Origin: Zhengella sedimenti
Lineage (GTDB): Bacteria > Pseudomonadota > Alphaproteobacteria > Rhizobiales > Rhizobiaceae
DNA: 64,000 bases
NCBI RefSeq assembly: GCF_046506625.1
Contig: NZ_JBKFFP010000005.1
Coordinates: forward strand, 124,001 to 188,000
Reading direction: 5' to 3'
A program made the translations under genes and the position numbers. Below are positions 16,996 through 26,099 of this stretch, piece by piece. Below the pieces are notes generated by a model that was given only the letters and a program-made list of their open reading frames with translations, was not told the origin of the DNA and did no database searches. The first letter of the stretch is position 1. The number at the start of each line of letters is the position of its first letter.

Positions 16996-17947
16996 TCGTA
17001 TAGCCGAATTCCGCGATCACGCGTCCGATGCCGACAAGGACGGGGTAAAGCCCGGTCGATACGGAGCCGGTGCGCGCCAGCGCCGCCAGTCCGCGAATCG
17101 GCGAAGCGGCCAGGAGCGCCAGGCTTCTGGCGACCACCTTGATGCGCCCGAACGGTTCGCGCGCCCGTTTGCCTCGCTCGACAAGCGTGGAGATCACGCC
17201 GTTGCGGATGCTGCGCGCGCGGATCCAGTCGGCTTGCAGGCGCCTTGACGGAATGGTTTCGCGCACGGGTGCCTCCGCGCACCAGGCCTGGCGGAAACCC
17301 TTTTGCCGGGCACGGCTCAGGAAATCGCTGTCGCCGCCGCCCATGAAATTGAACCGCAGGTCGAGGAAGGGATAATCCATCGCCTCCAGCACCGCCCGTG
17401 CGATCAGCAGGTTGCCCGACGAATAGAGGGCGTCTACGCGGCCGGTCTCGGCATGGGGCGGCCGGAACACCGGATGGCTGCGCCAGTGCTCCATGTCGGG
17501 CCGCTCGAACATCGGGATTTGCGGCCCGCCGACCAGGTCCGCGTCCAGGGCCTCCGCCGTCAGCACCATCCGCTCCAGCCAGTTGGGATCGGCCAGTTCG
17601 TCGTCATCGATGACGAGCAGGTGCCGGAAATTGGGAAAGGTCTCCAGAGCCGTCTTCCAGCCCGCATTGTAGGCACAGCAATTGCCGCGTTCATGGGCGA
17701 TGATGACGAGCCCCGGCAGGATGCCGGCGTCAAACAGGGGTGCCGCCGCCGCCGCACCCTCGCGTTTCTCCGCCTCGTTCTCCATGACGATCACGGCAAA
17801 GGCCCGGTCCGTCTCCTGCAACCGCAGCGTTTCCAGCGTGGCGAGGAGGTGGTCCGGACGCTTGTAGGTCGGGATCGTGATCACGGCCTCGATCCGCTCC
17901 GGCGCGAGACGGGGAGAACGTGTGACGATGGTGATCGAATCCTGCAT
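16964..17947 (-). CDS. Family 2 glycosyltransferase
   Basis: A 327-residue GT-A fold transferase. VITIPTYKRPDHLLATLETL near the N-terminus, RGNCCAYNAGW (nucleotide-sugar region) and LLVIDDDELADPNWL with the metal-binding DDD are GT2 hallmarks. FNFMGGGDSDFLSRARQKGF provides the acceptor-side ED/GGxDxDF-like motif. There is no signal peptide, so it acts on the cytoplasmic face. It is first in a two-gene operon with the ExoQ-like protein and is divergent from the 18257 cluster. Sugar specificity cannot be read from sequence. Confidence 0.88.
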   Translation of the reverse strand: MQDSITIVTRSPRLAPERIEAVITIPTYKRPDHLLATLETLRLQETDRAFAVIVMENEAEKREGAAAAAPLFDAGILPGLVIIAHERGNCCAYNAGWKTALETFPNFRHLLVIDDDELADPNWLERMVLTAEALDADLVGGPQIPMFERPDMEHWRSHPVFRPPHAETGRVDALYSSGNLLIARAVLEAMDYPFLDLRFNFMGGGDSDFLSRARQKGFRQAWCAEAPVRETIPSRRLQADWIRARSIRNGVISTLVERGKRAREPFGRIKVVARSLALLAASPIRGLAALARTGSVSTGLYPVLVGIGRVIAEFGYTNEQYRNAEKN

Positions 17948-18256
17948 CGGAACGCCATGGTTTGCCGCAATGCCCCATCCTGCCAGCCTTCGATTAAGGC
18001 GGCGTTAAGCCTGTCACCGGAATCGCGGTTTTCTGCGTCTCCATTCGTTGCTCACGTAAGTTGCTTAAAGATGATGAAACCGCTTGCCGGTTAGGTTGCG
18101 CACCATGAATGGCAGTTCGCTGGTCGCATCCGGGAGCAGGAAACCAATGGCAGGTGCGCCGAAGGCAGGCATGACAGCTAGAATGCCGGCTGGCCCGGCC
18201 GGCGGCGGATTCCGCCTGCCGTTGCGCTCATGCATCCGGGATGGCGGAGCGTGACC
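17948..18256. promoter_or_regulatory. Divergent intergenic region of the polysaccharide cluster
   Basis: A 309-bp gap between two divergent polysaccharide operons. It contains a short AT-richer stretch near 17985-18075 (CGTTAAGCC, AAGTTGCTTAAAGATGATG) that is the likely promoter zone. A 75-codon minus-strand frame (18065-18292) runs across it, but it overlaps the start of the glycosyltransferase and has no recognisable features. No clear operator or RNA was found. Confidence 0.35.
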
Positions 18257-19432
18257 ATGCATCTTGTCTTTGTCAGTTCCATCGTGCCGCATGGCACGCC
18301 CACGACGGGCTACGAGATCGCCAACGCGGCCATCCTGTCAGCCTTGCGCAGGGCGGGCGCGCGGGTGACCGTGCTCGGCTATGCCCGGCCCGGACAGAGA
18401 CCGCCGGACGATGGCGGCAGCGTCGTGCTTGGCGAGATCGACCCGACGACCGCGCACGCGACCCAACTCAGGAAGGCCCAGTGGCTGGGTCAGGCCGTTG
18501 CCGCCGGGACGACGGTCTCGTCCGCCAAGCTGCAGATTGCAGGGCGCGCTGCGGTCGAGCGTGCCCTGGAAGGCATCGGACCGTTCGACGGCTTCGTGCT
18601 GAATGCCGTGCAGATGGCCGGCGCCTATCCCGATCTCTTCCTGTCGCGCCCCGCCCTGTTCGTGGCGCATAATGTCGAGTACGTCTCGGCCGCGCAAAAC
18701 GCCGAGGCAGCGGGCAGTCCCCTGCAACGTTTCCTGTTTCGCCGCGAGGCGCGCCACCTGCGCGCGCTGGAAAGGCGCTTCTGCCGTGCCGCCGCCCATG
18801 TGCTGACGCTGTCGGACGATGACGCCGCCGTCCTGTCCCGGGAGGCCGGACACGATCGCTTCACCACGCTGCCGCTCGTCACCTGCACGCAAGCGCCCTT
18901 GCCTGTCACCGAAGAGGCCGAATACGACGCCGGCCTCATCGGCACCTGGACCTGGGAGCCCAATCGCATCGGCCTGGACTGGTTCCTGCGCGCCGTGACG
19001 CCCCATCTGCCGGACACCTTCACGGTGCGGATCGCCGGCTCGGTACCGGAGGGCATGCCTTCCGGGCATCCGGGGACACGCTTCGTCGGCCGGGTGCCGG
19101 ATGCCGCTTCCTTCATTCGCCATGCCCGCGTGGTGCCGCTGGCCGCGCGCGCCGGCACCGGCGTCCAACTCAAGACCATCGAGACCTTCGAGCACGGTCT
19201 CCCCAGCGTGGCCACGGCGCTGGCCCTGCGGGGCGTTGCCCGTGTGCCGGACAATTGCGTGACCGCCGAGGACCCGAAGGACTTTGCCGCGGCCCTCGTG
19301 CGCCAGGCGCGTTCTCCGGTACGCCTTGACGGGGCCGCCTTCCATGCCGCCCAGTTGGCGGCGCTCGATGCGGGGGTGACACGGGCGCTGGACGCTTTCG
19401 CCGCCGGTGCCGCAGGCAGGCGCGCGGCATGA
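18257..19432 (+). CDS. Glycosyltransferase (GT4-like, GT-B fold)
   Basis: A 391-residue transferase. MHLVFVSSIVPHGTPTTGYE looks like the Rossmann N-domain start. The C-domain contains GTWTWEPNRIGLDWFL, RFVGRVPDA and AGTGVQLKTIETFEHGLP, the acidic GT4-type nucleotide-sugar motif. ATG 18257 has GGAG at 8 bases; the GTG two codons earlier is an alternative. The stop overlaps the next start (ATGA). It probably transfers a sugar onto a lipid-linked intermediate. Confidence 0.85.
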   Translation: MHLVFVSSIVPHGTPTTGYEIANAAILSALRRAGARVTVLGYARPGQRPPDDGGSVVLGEIDPTTAHATQLRKAQWLGQAVAAGTTVSSAKLQIAGRAAVERALEGIGPFDGFVLNAVQMAGAYPDLFLSRPALFVAHNVEYVSAAQNAEAAGSPLQRFLFRREARHLRALERRFCRAAAHVLTLSDDDAAVLSREAGHDRFTTLPLVTCTQAPLPVTEEAEYDAGLIGTWTWEPNRIGLDWFLRAVTPHLPDTFTVRIAGSVPEGMPSGHPGTRFVGRVPDAASFIRHARVVPLAARAGTGVQLKTIETFEHGLPSVATALALRGVARVPDNCVTAEDPKDFAAALVRQARSPVRLDGAAFHAAQLAALDAGVTRALDAFAAGAAGRRAA

Positions 19433-20208
19433 ACGTCATTTTCGATCAGACCGGTTCCAACACCCGTTCCGCCGAGATCCTCGGCCTGCCGGTTGCCGTG
19501 CTGACCTGGGAGGAGGGCATCGCCCTGCTGGACGATCTGGTCGAGAAGGGGCGCTTCACGCCTGTCAGCTTCCTCAACGCCCACAATGCCAACGTGGCCG
19601 CCGTGAATGCCGAATTCGCCGAGGTCATGCGCCGTTTCCTCGTGCTTCCCGACGGGGTGGGCGTGGACATCGCCTCCAAGCTTCTCTACGGCGAGCCGTT
19701 TCCCGCCAACCTGAACGGCACGGATTTCATACCCGCCTTCCTGAAGGACCGGCGGACGCCGCTCACGGTCGGCCTGCTCGGCACCACCAGCGACAACGTG
19801 GCCGCCGCGTGCCAGGCGCTTCGCACCCAGGCCCCGCAGCACCGCTACGAGGTCATCGGCGACGGCTTCTTCGACGCAGCAGCCGAGGAGGCGATACTCG
19901 CGCGCCTGCGCGCCCTGCATCCCGACATCCTCCTTGTCGCCATGGGCGTGCCGCGCCAGGAATTGTGGATCGGCCGCAAGCTGGGCGGGGAGCATTGCAC
20001 GGTTCCCGTCGGCGTTGGCGCGCTGCTCGATTTCCTGTCCGGCGCGGTGCCGCGCGCACCGGCATGGATCCGCCGGTTGCGCCTGGAATGGGCCTACCGG
20101 CTCTGGCTGGAGCCTTCGCGCCTCTGGCGGCGCTATCTGGTGGGCAATCCGCTGTTCCTCTGGCGGGTCGCCAGGCAACGTCTTGCGAAGTCCGGCCATG
20201 GTCGCTGA
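19429..20208 (+). CDS. WecG/TagA/CpsF family glycosyltransferase (GT26)
   Basis: A 259-residue membrane-associated transferase. ILGLPVAVLTWEEGIALLDD at the N-terminus, FLNAHNANVAAVN, LPDGVGVDIASKLLYGE with the catalytic Asp, and VAMGVPRQELWI with VGVGALLDFLSGAVPRAPAW are hallmark segments. Family members add N-acetylmannosamine(uronate) or similar sugars to lipid-diphosphate acceptors. The C-terminal basic segment (LWRRYLVGNPLFLWRVARQR) probably docks on the membrane. It is translationally coupled to the upstream transferase by ATGA. Confidence 0.93.
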   Translation: MNVIFDQTGSNTRSAEILGLPVAVLTWEEGIALLDDLVEKGRFTPVSFLNAHNANVAAVNAEFAEVMRRFLVLPDGVGVDIASKLLYGEPFPANLNGTDFIPAFLKDRRTPLTVGLLGTTSDNVAAACQALRTQAPQHRYEVIGDGFFDAAAEEAILARLRALHPDILLVAMGVPRQELWIGRKLGGEHCTVPVGVGALLDFLSGAVPRAPAWIRRLRLEWAYRLWLEPSRLWRRYLVGNPLFLWRVARQRLAKSGHGR

Positions 20209-21097
20209 GGCGAAGGCCGCGCGGGCGCGGCGCACCGTTCTTGTCACCGCCAGCTATGCCGCGGATTTCGAGCGTTGCCGCCTGCTTTGCGAAACCGTGG
20301 ACCGTCACGTCACGGGCGCCACGCGGCACCTGCTTCTCGTCTCCGGTCCCGATGTCGCCCTGTTCCGCCAACTGGAGGGGCCGCGCCGCGAGGTCGTCGG
20401 CGAGGGGGACATCCTGCCGTCCTGGCTGCATGACATGCCGGATCCGCTGTCCGGGTTCCGCCGGCGCATCTGGCTCTCGGCCCGTGTTCCGCCTCTGCGT
20501 GGCTGGCACGTCCAGCAATTGCGCCGTATCGCCATTGCCGGGCATGTCGATGAGGATGCGCTCTTCTTCTGCGATTCCGATACGGCGTTTCTCCGTGCCT
20601 TCGATTGCGCCAGCCTGTGGCGGGGAGACCGGCTGCGCCTGTTCCGCCGCGACGGCCGGTTGGCCGAGCCCGGTCATGAGACGCAACGTGAATGGGCGCG
20701 CAATGCCGCCGGAGCGCTGGGCTTGGGCAATGCCTTTCCGCCCGCCCACGACTACATCGCCACGTTGATCGCCTGGCGCACCGATGCCACGCAGGCAATG
20801 ATGACGCGCCTTTCCGCGGCCGGCGGACGGCACTGGATCGAAGCGATCGCGCGCAACCGCCGCTTTTCCGAATGCATGGTTTACGGGATCCATGCCGATG
20901 CCGTGCTGCACGGCGAGGGCCACTTCCACGACAGCCATGAATTGTGCCGCATCTACTGGACCGGACCGGCCCTCGACGGGGCCGGCATCCGCGATTTCAT
21001 CGGTGGTCTCGCGCCTGGCCAGGTGGCCGTCGGTCTCCAGTCGTTTACCGGCGCCGATGTCGGTGATATCCGCTCCGCCGTGCTCGCCGCAGCGTGA
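20198..21097 (+). CDS. DUF6492-like putative glycosyltransferase
   Basis: A 299-residue protein starting at ATG 20198 and overlapping the WecG-like gene by 11 bp. RTVLVTASYAADFERCRLLC, LFFCDSDTAFLRAFD (a DxD-like metal motif near residue 127) and YIATLIAWRTDA suggest a GT-A-like fold. I recall similar proteins as the DUF6492 family in rhizobial polysaccharide clusters. Context (third gene of a transferase operon) supports a sugar-transfer role, but donor, acceptor and activity are unknown. Confidence 0.7.
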   Translation: MVAEAKAARARRTVLVTASYAADFERCRLLCETVDRHVTGATRHLLLVSGPDVALFRQLEGPRREVVGEGDILPSWLHDMPDPLSGFRRRIWLSARVPPLRGWHVQQLRRIAIAGHVDEDALFFCDSDTAFLRAFDCASLWRGDRLRLFRRDGRLAEPGHETQREWARNAAGALGLGNAFPPAHDYIATLIAWRTDATQAMMTRLSAAGGRHWIEAIARNRRFSECMVYGIHADAVLHGEGHFHDSHELCRIYWTGPALDGAGIRDFIGGLAPGQVAVGLQSFTGADVGDIRSAVLAAA

Positions 21098-21108
21098 TCT
21101 TCCAGAGG

Positions 21109-22443
21109 CTATAGCGGGCGGGCGGGCTGGCGCAGCGCCGGGTAGGTCAGCAGAACGGACGCCAGGTAAAGGCCCGCGAAGGCCCAGGTCAGGCTGCCGA
21201 TGATGGCGGCCTGGGAACCGGCGCCTGAGAGGAGAAACGTCAGCAACCCCGCCTTGAGCACGGCGAGGGCGGCCAGGTTGACCGCCCGGCGGAAGGACTG
21301 GCCGCGCGCATAGAGCAGTTCGGCGTGATATTCGGTCAGGTTCCGGAAACCCGGAATCAGCAGGGCCAGCATCAGGATGGGCGCGGCCTCGGCCACATTC
21401 GCGCCCATCAGTCCGGGCCGCCATGCCAGCAGCAGCGCGATGAAGGCCATGCCGGCCGTCGAGATCGCGAAGATGCCGGCCTCGAACCCGATCCGCCGCA
21501 TCCGGCTGCCGATTTCCCCGCCGCGCCGCATGATGGCCTGCACGAGCATCATGTTGAACGTGCGCATCGGGATCGCCGTCAGGTCGACCAGTCGCATGAT
21601 GATGGCATAGAGACCTGCCAGCTTGGGCCCGCCGATCCCCAGCACCAGCAGCTTGTCCAGTTCCATCTGCAGGTAGAACAGGATCTCGGCGCCCGCGACC
21701 GAAAGGGAATCGGCCATCCGCCGCCGGATGATGCCGGTGTGGAAGCGGATCCGGTAGCGCGGGAAGAACCAGACGATCGCGATCGCGAGCACGGTCAGGT
21801 TGGCGGCCGCATACCACGGCGCCCATGTGTCGACGCTGTTGCCCGCGCCCGTGAACCAGAAGCTCAGCGCGGCCAGCGCACGAAGGGCCGTGCTGGCGAT
21901 CACCAGCGCCGCAGCCCGGCCGAACAGGCCCATGCCGTTGTTCACGATGACGACGATTTCGGCGCTGCGCCAGATCAGCGCTTCGGTCACGATGATGAGC
22001 AGGAAGGTTGCCAGCGCCATTTCCCCGGCAAAGACGAGCCCATGCGCGAGCATCGCCGCGGCGGCCAGAACGGGCAGCGAAACCAGCATCATCGCCAGGT
22101 AGCCGCCCGCATACAGGCCGATCAGGCGCGGCCGCATGGTCGCGGCCCTGTAGAGCGGCGAGGAAAACCCGAAGGCGACGATGCGCGAGAGCACGACGCC
22201 GGTTGCCGAGGCCGTGGCGAAGAGCCCGAAATCGGCGATGGTCAGCGTGTTGGCGAGAATCACGAAATAGGCGAGCGAGAAGACCAGTCGTCCCAGCGAT
22301 CCGCTGATGGCCGCCATGTAGTCGCCCACAAGCGCACGCCAGTTGCCCGGAATGAGACGCGCGACCGCATCCGGCATTCGCCGGCGCGTTGCATTCCGGA
22401 TCGGATCGACGGCGTTGCTCATGCGGAAACTCATACATTTCAA
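21109..22443 (-). CDS. Polysaccharide flippase (Wzx/MATE-like, lipopolysaccharide biosynthesis protein)
   Basis: A 444-residue protein with about 12 predicted membrane segments, beginning LGRLVFSLAYFVILANTLTI. That segment and DFGLFATASATGVVLSRI are typical of the polysaccharide_synt/MOP flippase family. It probably moves lipid-linked repeat units to the periplasmic face for the ExoQ-like polymerase. The first in-frame Met is at 22443; the Met five codons in (MSFRMSNAV) is an alternative start. It converges on the DUF6492 gene with an 11-bp gap and is divergent from the GumC-like gene. Confidence 0.85.
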   Translation of the reverse strand: MKCMSFRMSNAVDPIRNATRRRMPDAVARLIPGNWRALVGDYMAAISGSLGRLVFSLAYFVILANTLTIADFGLFATASATGVVLSRIVAFGFSSPLYRAATMRPRLIGLYAGGYLAMMLVSLPVLAAAAMLAHGLVFAGEMALATFLLIIVTEALIWRSAEIVVIVNNGMGLFGRAAALVIASTALRALAALSFWFTGAGNSVDTWAPWYAAANLTVLAIAIVWFFPRYRIRFHTGIIRRRMADSLSVAGAEILFYLQMELDKLLVLGIGGPKLAGLYAIIMRLVDLTAIPMRTFNMMLVQAIMRRGGEIGSRMRRIGFEAGIFAISTAGMAFIALLLAWRPGLMGANVAEAAPILMLALLIPGFRNLTEYHAELLYARGQSFRRAVNLAALAVLKAGLLTFLLSGAGSQAAIIGSLTWAFAGLYLASVLLTYPALRQPARPL

Positions 22444-22610
22444 AGATTAAGGCTGCGTGTGCGGACATATGATTAGTTTCACTAAAAAAGGAAAAAACAA
22501 AGTGACGGACTGCCGCGCCGTTTTCGGTCTCATTAACCTTTTGTTACCCGTGCCTGTTTAGCTTGGGTTAACGCTTTCGCCTTTCGCGAAACGGATCAAG
22601 CCGGGACACC
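22444..22610. promoter_or_regulatory. AT-rich divergent promoter region
   Basis: A 167-bp gap between the flippase (-) and GumC-like gene (+). It is clearly AT-richer than its surroundings, with CATATGATTAGTTTC, CACTAAAAAAGGAAAAAAC and CATTAACCTTTTGTTACC, and probably carries both promoters. No single -35/-10 pair stands out. Confidence 0.4.
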
Positions 22611-25049
22611 ATGAGCCGTCGCGACGACAACGATACCGCCAGAAGCCGCTCGCTGTTGTCGCGACGCGAGACGGACCACGCGCGCGGAACGGATGCGCTC
22701 AGCGAGCGGCCGGAACGGCATGAAAGCCTTCTTTCATTGCGTTCCGGCGACCGGTCGGACAGATTGTCGGCGGACGGTTTCGATGCCGCTTGGCCACCTG
22801 TCCGTCCGCCACGCCGGCGCCGGTTTTCCCTGTCGGCCGGCGATCGCGACAAGCTCTCCCAGGCCATGCAGCGTGGCAATGACACCGGAACGCCGCCACG
22901 GCCGCCGGCCGGTCCGTCCGGGGGCGGTCAGCAGGAGCCCTGGCAGCCGCTGGTCCACCCGATGGCCGTCGTGGGGGGCATCTTGCGGTCGGGGCGGATC
23001 GTTGTCGCGACAACGCTGGCCGGAGCCGCTTTGGGCGTCCTGGTCGCTCTGGGCACGCCGAAGCACTACATCTCCACGGCCGAGGTGATCGTCGACCCGC
23101 GCGACATCAAGATCGGCGATCGTGACCTGACCGCCGGCGGGCTTCCCTCCGACGCCACGCTGGCCATCATCGAGAACCAGGTCCGCGTGATGTATTCGGG
23201 CAAGGTGCTCGGCGATGTCGTCACGGCGCTGGATCTCGCCGACGACAGCGAGTTCAACGGGCAGGCCGGCGGTTTTTCGTTTCGCGGCCTTGTATCCGAT
23301 CTCAAGTCGCTGCTTCGCGAAGGCGGTGGCGTCGCCGACACGGACCGCGCCCGTGCGCTCGCGGTGGAGAACCTGGCCGAGAGCCTCGAAATATCGCGCG
23401 GCGACAAGACATTCGTGATCTATGTCAGCGCCCGCACGAAGGACCCGGAGAAATCCGCGCGCATCGCCAACACGGTGGTCGAGGTTTTCCGTCAGGTGGC
23501 TGGCAGCATCCAGTCCGACACGGCCGGCCGCGCCGAGACCGAGATCACCTCGCGCCTGGCCGAGTTGCGCCAGGGCGTGCTCGACGGCGAGAAGGCGGTG
23601 GAGGAATTCAAGGCCGCCAACGATCTCGTCGATGCACAGGGACGGTTGATCACCGACGACCAGATCGTCAAGCTGAACGACCAGTTGTCAGTCGCCCGCG
23701 CGAAGACCATAGAGTTGCAGGCCCGTGCCAGCAGTGCCCGCGATGTCGATCCGGATGCGGCGGTCAGCGCCTCCCTTCCCGAATACGTCAATTCCGCCGT
23801 GCTGTCCGAATTGCGCTCGCAATATGCGCGGCTTGCCCAGCAGGCCGATGCCCTTGCGGTGCGGCTCGGGCCGCGCCATCCCGAGCGCCAGGCGGTCGAA
23901 GCGCAGCTCGCGGGCGCCCGGCGCCAGATTGCTGCTGAATTGCGCCGCATCGTGTCGTCCATCCAGGTGGACCTGAAGCGCGCGGTGGAGCAGGAGCAGC
24001 AGCTGAGCGCCCGCCTCGCCCAGGCCAAGGCCCTTCAGGCCGATGTCTCGGGCCGTCTCGTGGAATTGCGTGAACTTGAACGCGAAGTGGCCGCCCAGCG
24101 CGCTGTCTACGAAAACTATCTCTTGCGCGCCCGCGATGTGGCCGAGCAGAAGGGGTTCAACACCGCCAACGTTTCGCTGATCTCGCCCGCCACGCCGGCA
24201 CTTCTGCCGACCGGCCCGTCCCGTGCGACGATTGCCATCCTGTTTACCGTTTTCGGTTTCCTGGCCGGCGTCGGCATCGGGATTTTGCGCGGGATTTTCG
24301 CCGCGCTGGGCGGACGCAATGCGATGGCAACAGCCTTCAGGCAGCACGGCCGGCCGGAATCGGGCGGCGAACCTGTCACGGCAGAACCGTCACCGCCACA
24401 CGGGCCCCTGCCGCCGGCAGGCCGCCGCGGCACAGGGCGCCTGCAAGAGCCGGACGCGCCTGCCGGACGGTCCATGCACCATGCCGGCGGCCCCGCAGGT
24501 GCGGCCGCGATGATGCCGGGGTCAGGCCACGGCGGCGCTCCTGCCGAAGCAGCATCACAACCGCAACTCCATGCCGGGACCGGTCCGCATGGACAGGCCG
24601 GCATGATGCAACCGCCGCATTGGCCGCAGCAGCCACCGCATTGGCCGCAGCAGCCGCCGCTTGCCTATGCGCCGGGTTCCGGATCGCCCACTGTGCCCGT
24701 CCCGGGCTGGCTGCCGGACCCGCGCTACGGCCCGGCCCCGGTTGCACCGGCGCCAGCACAGCACGGCCTCTGGAGCGGCGCGCCGCATCCCTGGATGGCG
24801 CCTGCCGCCGCACCGGTGATGCCTGCCGGTTACTGGCCGTGGACCCCCCAATGGGCGCCGCCCGTTGCCCCGCCTGTCCAGTTCGCGCCGCAGCCGGTTT
24901 ACCATGCATCGGCCATGCCCGGTTCGGATCCGCATGACGCGGGCGGGGATCCGGCGGTCGACGCCGAAGTGCGCGCGCTGCGATCGGCACTGCGCAGCTT
25001 GCGCGACCGCGTGGAACGCGCATCCTCCGGGCGTCGCCGCGCATCCTGA
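22611..25049 (+). CDS. GumC/Wzz-family polysaccharide co-polymerase with Pro-rich cytoplasmic tail
   Basis: An 812-residue inner-membrane chain-length/export protein. Residues 1-125 form a charged, disordered cytoplasmic head. TM1 lies near 128-148 (VVATTLAGAALGVLVAL) and is followed by the Wzz domain starting YISTAEVIVDPRDIKI. A long periplasmic coiled-coil region (about 280-500) follows. TM2 is near 540-561 (IAILFTVFGFLAGVGIGI). After TM2 there is no BY-kinase (no Walker A). Instead a 220-residue Pro/His/Gly-rich tail carries PPHWPQQ repeats and ends in a short charged helix (EVRALRSALRSLRDRVERA). It probably controls chain length or links to an outer-membrane exporter. Kinase function is absent here. 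Confidence 0.88.
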   Translation: MSRRDDNDTARSRSLLSRRETDHARGTDALSERPERHESLLSLRSGDRSDRLSADGFDAAWPPVRPPRRRRFSLSAGDRDKLSQAMQRGNDTGTPPRPPAGPSGGGQQEPWQPLVHPMAVVGGILRSGRIVVATTLAGAALGVLVALGTPKHYISTAEVIVDPRDIKIGDRDLTAGGLPSDATLAIIENQVRVMYSGKVLGDVVTALDLADDSEFNGQAGGFSFRGLVSDLKSLLREGGGVADTDRARALAVENLAESLEISRGDKTFVIYVSARTKDPEKSARIANTVVEVFRQVAGSIQSDTAGRAETEITSRLAELRQGVLDGEKAVEEFKAANDLVDAQGRLITDDQIVKLNDQLSVARAKTIELQARASSARDVDPDAAVSASLPEYVNSAVLSELRSQYARLAQQADALAVRLGPRHPERQAVEAQLAGARRQIAAELRRIVSSIQVDLKRAVEQEQQLSARLAQAKALQADVSGRLVELRELEREVAAQRAVYENYLLRARDVAEQKGFNTANVSLISPATPALLPTGPSRATIAILFTVFGFLAGVGIGILRGIFAALGGRNAMATAFRQHGRPESGGEPVTAEPSPPHGPLPPAGRRGTGRLQEPDAPAGRSMHHAGGPAGAAAMMPGSGHGGAPAEAASQPQLHAGTGPHGQAGMMQPPHWPQQPPHWPQQPPLAYAPGSGSPTVPVPGWLPDPRYGPAPVAPAPAQHGLWSGAPHPWMAPAAAPVMPAGYWPWTPQWAPPVAPPVQFAPQPVYHASAMPGSDPHDAGGDPAVDAEVRALRSALRSLRDRVERASSGRRRAS
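24612..24653 (+). repeat. Two in-frame 21-bp repeats coding PPHWPQQ
   Basis: Bases 24612-24632 and 24633-24653 differ by a single base and each encode PPHWPQQ, followed by a partial third copy (PP). They lie in the Pro-rich tail of the GumC-like protein. The near identity suggests recent slippage or duplication. Confidence 0.85.
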
Positions 25050-25190
25050 CATTCTCGCCGAAACGGCATGCATGTGTCGCATTCGGGAGATGAATCCGCC
25101 TCCCGGACATGCTAACCGGCCAGTCGCAATGGTATTTCAGCGAAAGGCGCGGGCGCTTCGGCATCCGGGCAAAGGCAAGGACCGGCACGA

Positions 25191-26090
25191 ATGGCGACGA
25201 TAATCGACGGCAAGGCGATCGCGGCGGATGTCGCGGCAAAGGTGAAGGCGCAAACCGCACATCTGGTTGAAAGCAGGGGCGTCACACCCGGACTTGCGGT
25301 CGTCATCGTGGGCGAGGACCCTGCCTCGCAAGTCTATGTCGCATCGAAATCGAAACGCGCCAGGGAATGCGGGTTTCATTCGGTCCAGCACGACCTGCCG
25401 GAAGACACGCCGGAAGCGGACCTGCTGGCGCTGATCGCGGACCTCAACGCCGATCCCGCCATTCATGGCATTCTGGTTCAATTGCCGCTGCCCGGCCATA
25501 TCGACGCCGGCAAGGTCATCCAGGCCATCGATCCGGACAAGGATGTCGACGGTTTCCACTTCATCAATGTCGGGCGGCTGGCTACCGGGGAACTGGACCA
25601 GGCCTTCGTCCCATGCACGCCCGCCGGTTCGATGATCCTGATCGAGCGGGTGCGCGGAACCGATCTGTCCGGCTTGAATGCCGTCGTCGTTGGCCGTTCC
25701 AACATCGTCGGCAAGCCGATGGCCCATCTCCTTCTGGCCGCCAACTGCACCGTGACGATTGCCCATAGCCGCACGCGCGACCTGGCCGCACTCTGCCGGA
25801 CGGCCGACATCCTGGTCGCGGCCGTGGGCCGGCCGGAAATGATCCGCGGCGACTGGGTCAAGCCGGGTGCGACGGTCATCGACGTCGGGATCAACCGGAT
25901 CGCGGCGCCGGAAAAGGGCGAGGGCAAGACCCGGCTCGTCGGCGATGTCGCCTATGCGGAAGCAGCCGCCGCCGCCGGCGCCATCACGCCCGTTCCGGGC
26001 GGCGTCGGCCCGATGACGATTTCCATGCTGATGGCGAATACGCTGGTTTCGGCCTGCCGCAAGGCCGGCGTCGAGGCGCCCCGGTTCTGA
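25191..26090 (+). CDS. folD: Bifunctional methylenetetrahydrofolate dehydrogenase / methenyl-THF cyclohydrolase
   Basis: Converts methylene-THF to formyl-THF. It has 299 residues. VGEDPASQVYVASKSKRARECG holds the catalytic lysine and tyrosine of the dehydrogenase/cyclohydrolase site. ILVQLPLPGHID and GRSNIVGKPMAHLL (NADP-binding domain) with PVPGGVGPMTISML are diagnostic. It stands apart from the gcv genes but works on the same one-carbon pool. It converges on the 26100 gene with a 9-bp gap. Confidence 0.97.
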   Translation: MATIIDGKAIAADVAAKVKAQTAHLVESRGVTPGLAVVIVGEDPASQVYVASKSKRARECGFHSVQHDLPEDTPEADLLALIADLNADPAIHGILVQLPLPGHIDAGKVIQAIDPDKDVDGFHFINVGRLATGELDQAFVPCTPAGSMILIERVRGTDLSGLNAVVVGRSNIVGKPMAHLLLAANCTVTIAHSRTRDLAALCRTADILVAAVGRPEMIRGDWVKPGATVIDVGINRIAAPEKGEGKTRLVGDVAYAEAAAAAGAITPVPGGVGPMTISMLMANTLVSACRKAGVEAPRF

Positions 26091-26099
26091 GCCCGCCGG

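Noticed and set aside
18065..18292. A 75-codon minus-strand gene in the polysaccharide intergenic region
   Set aside because: It overlaps the start of the 18257 glycosyltransferase, has no ribosome-binding site and no recognisable sequence feature.
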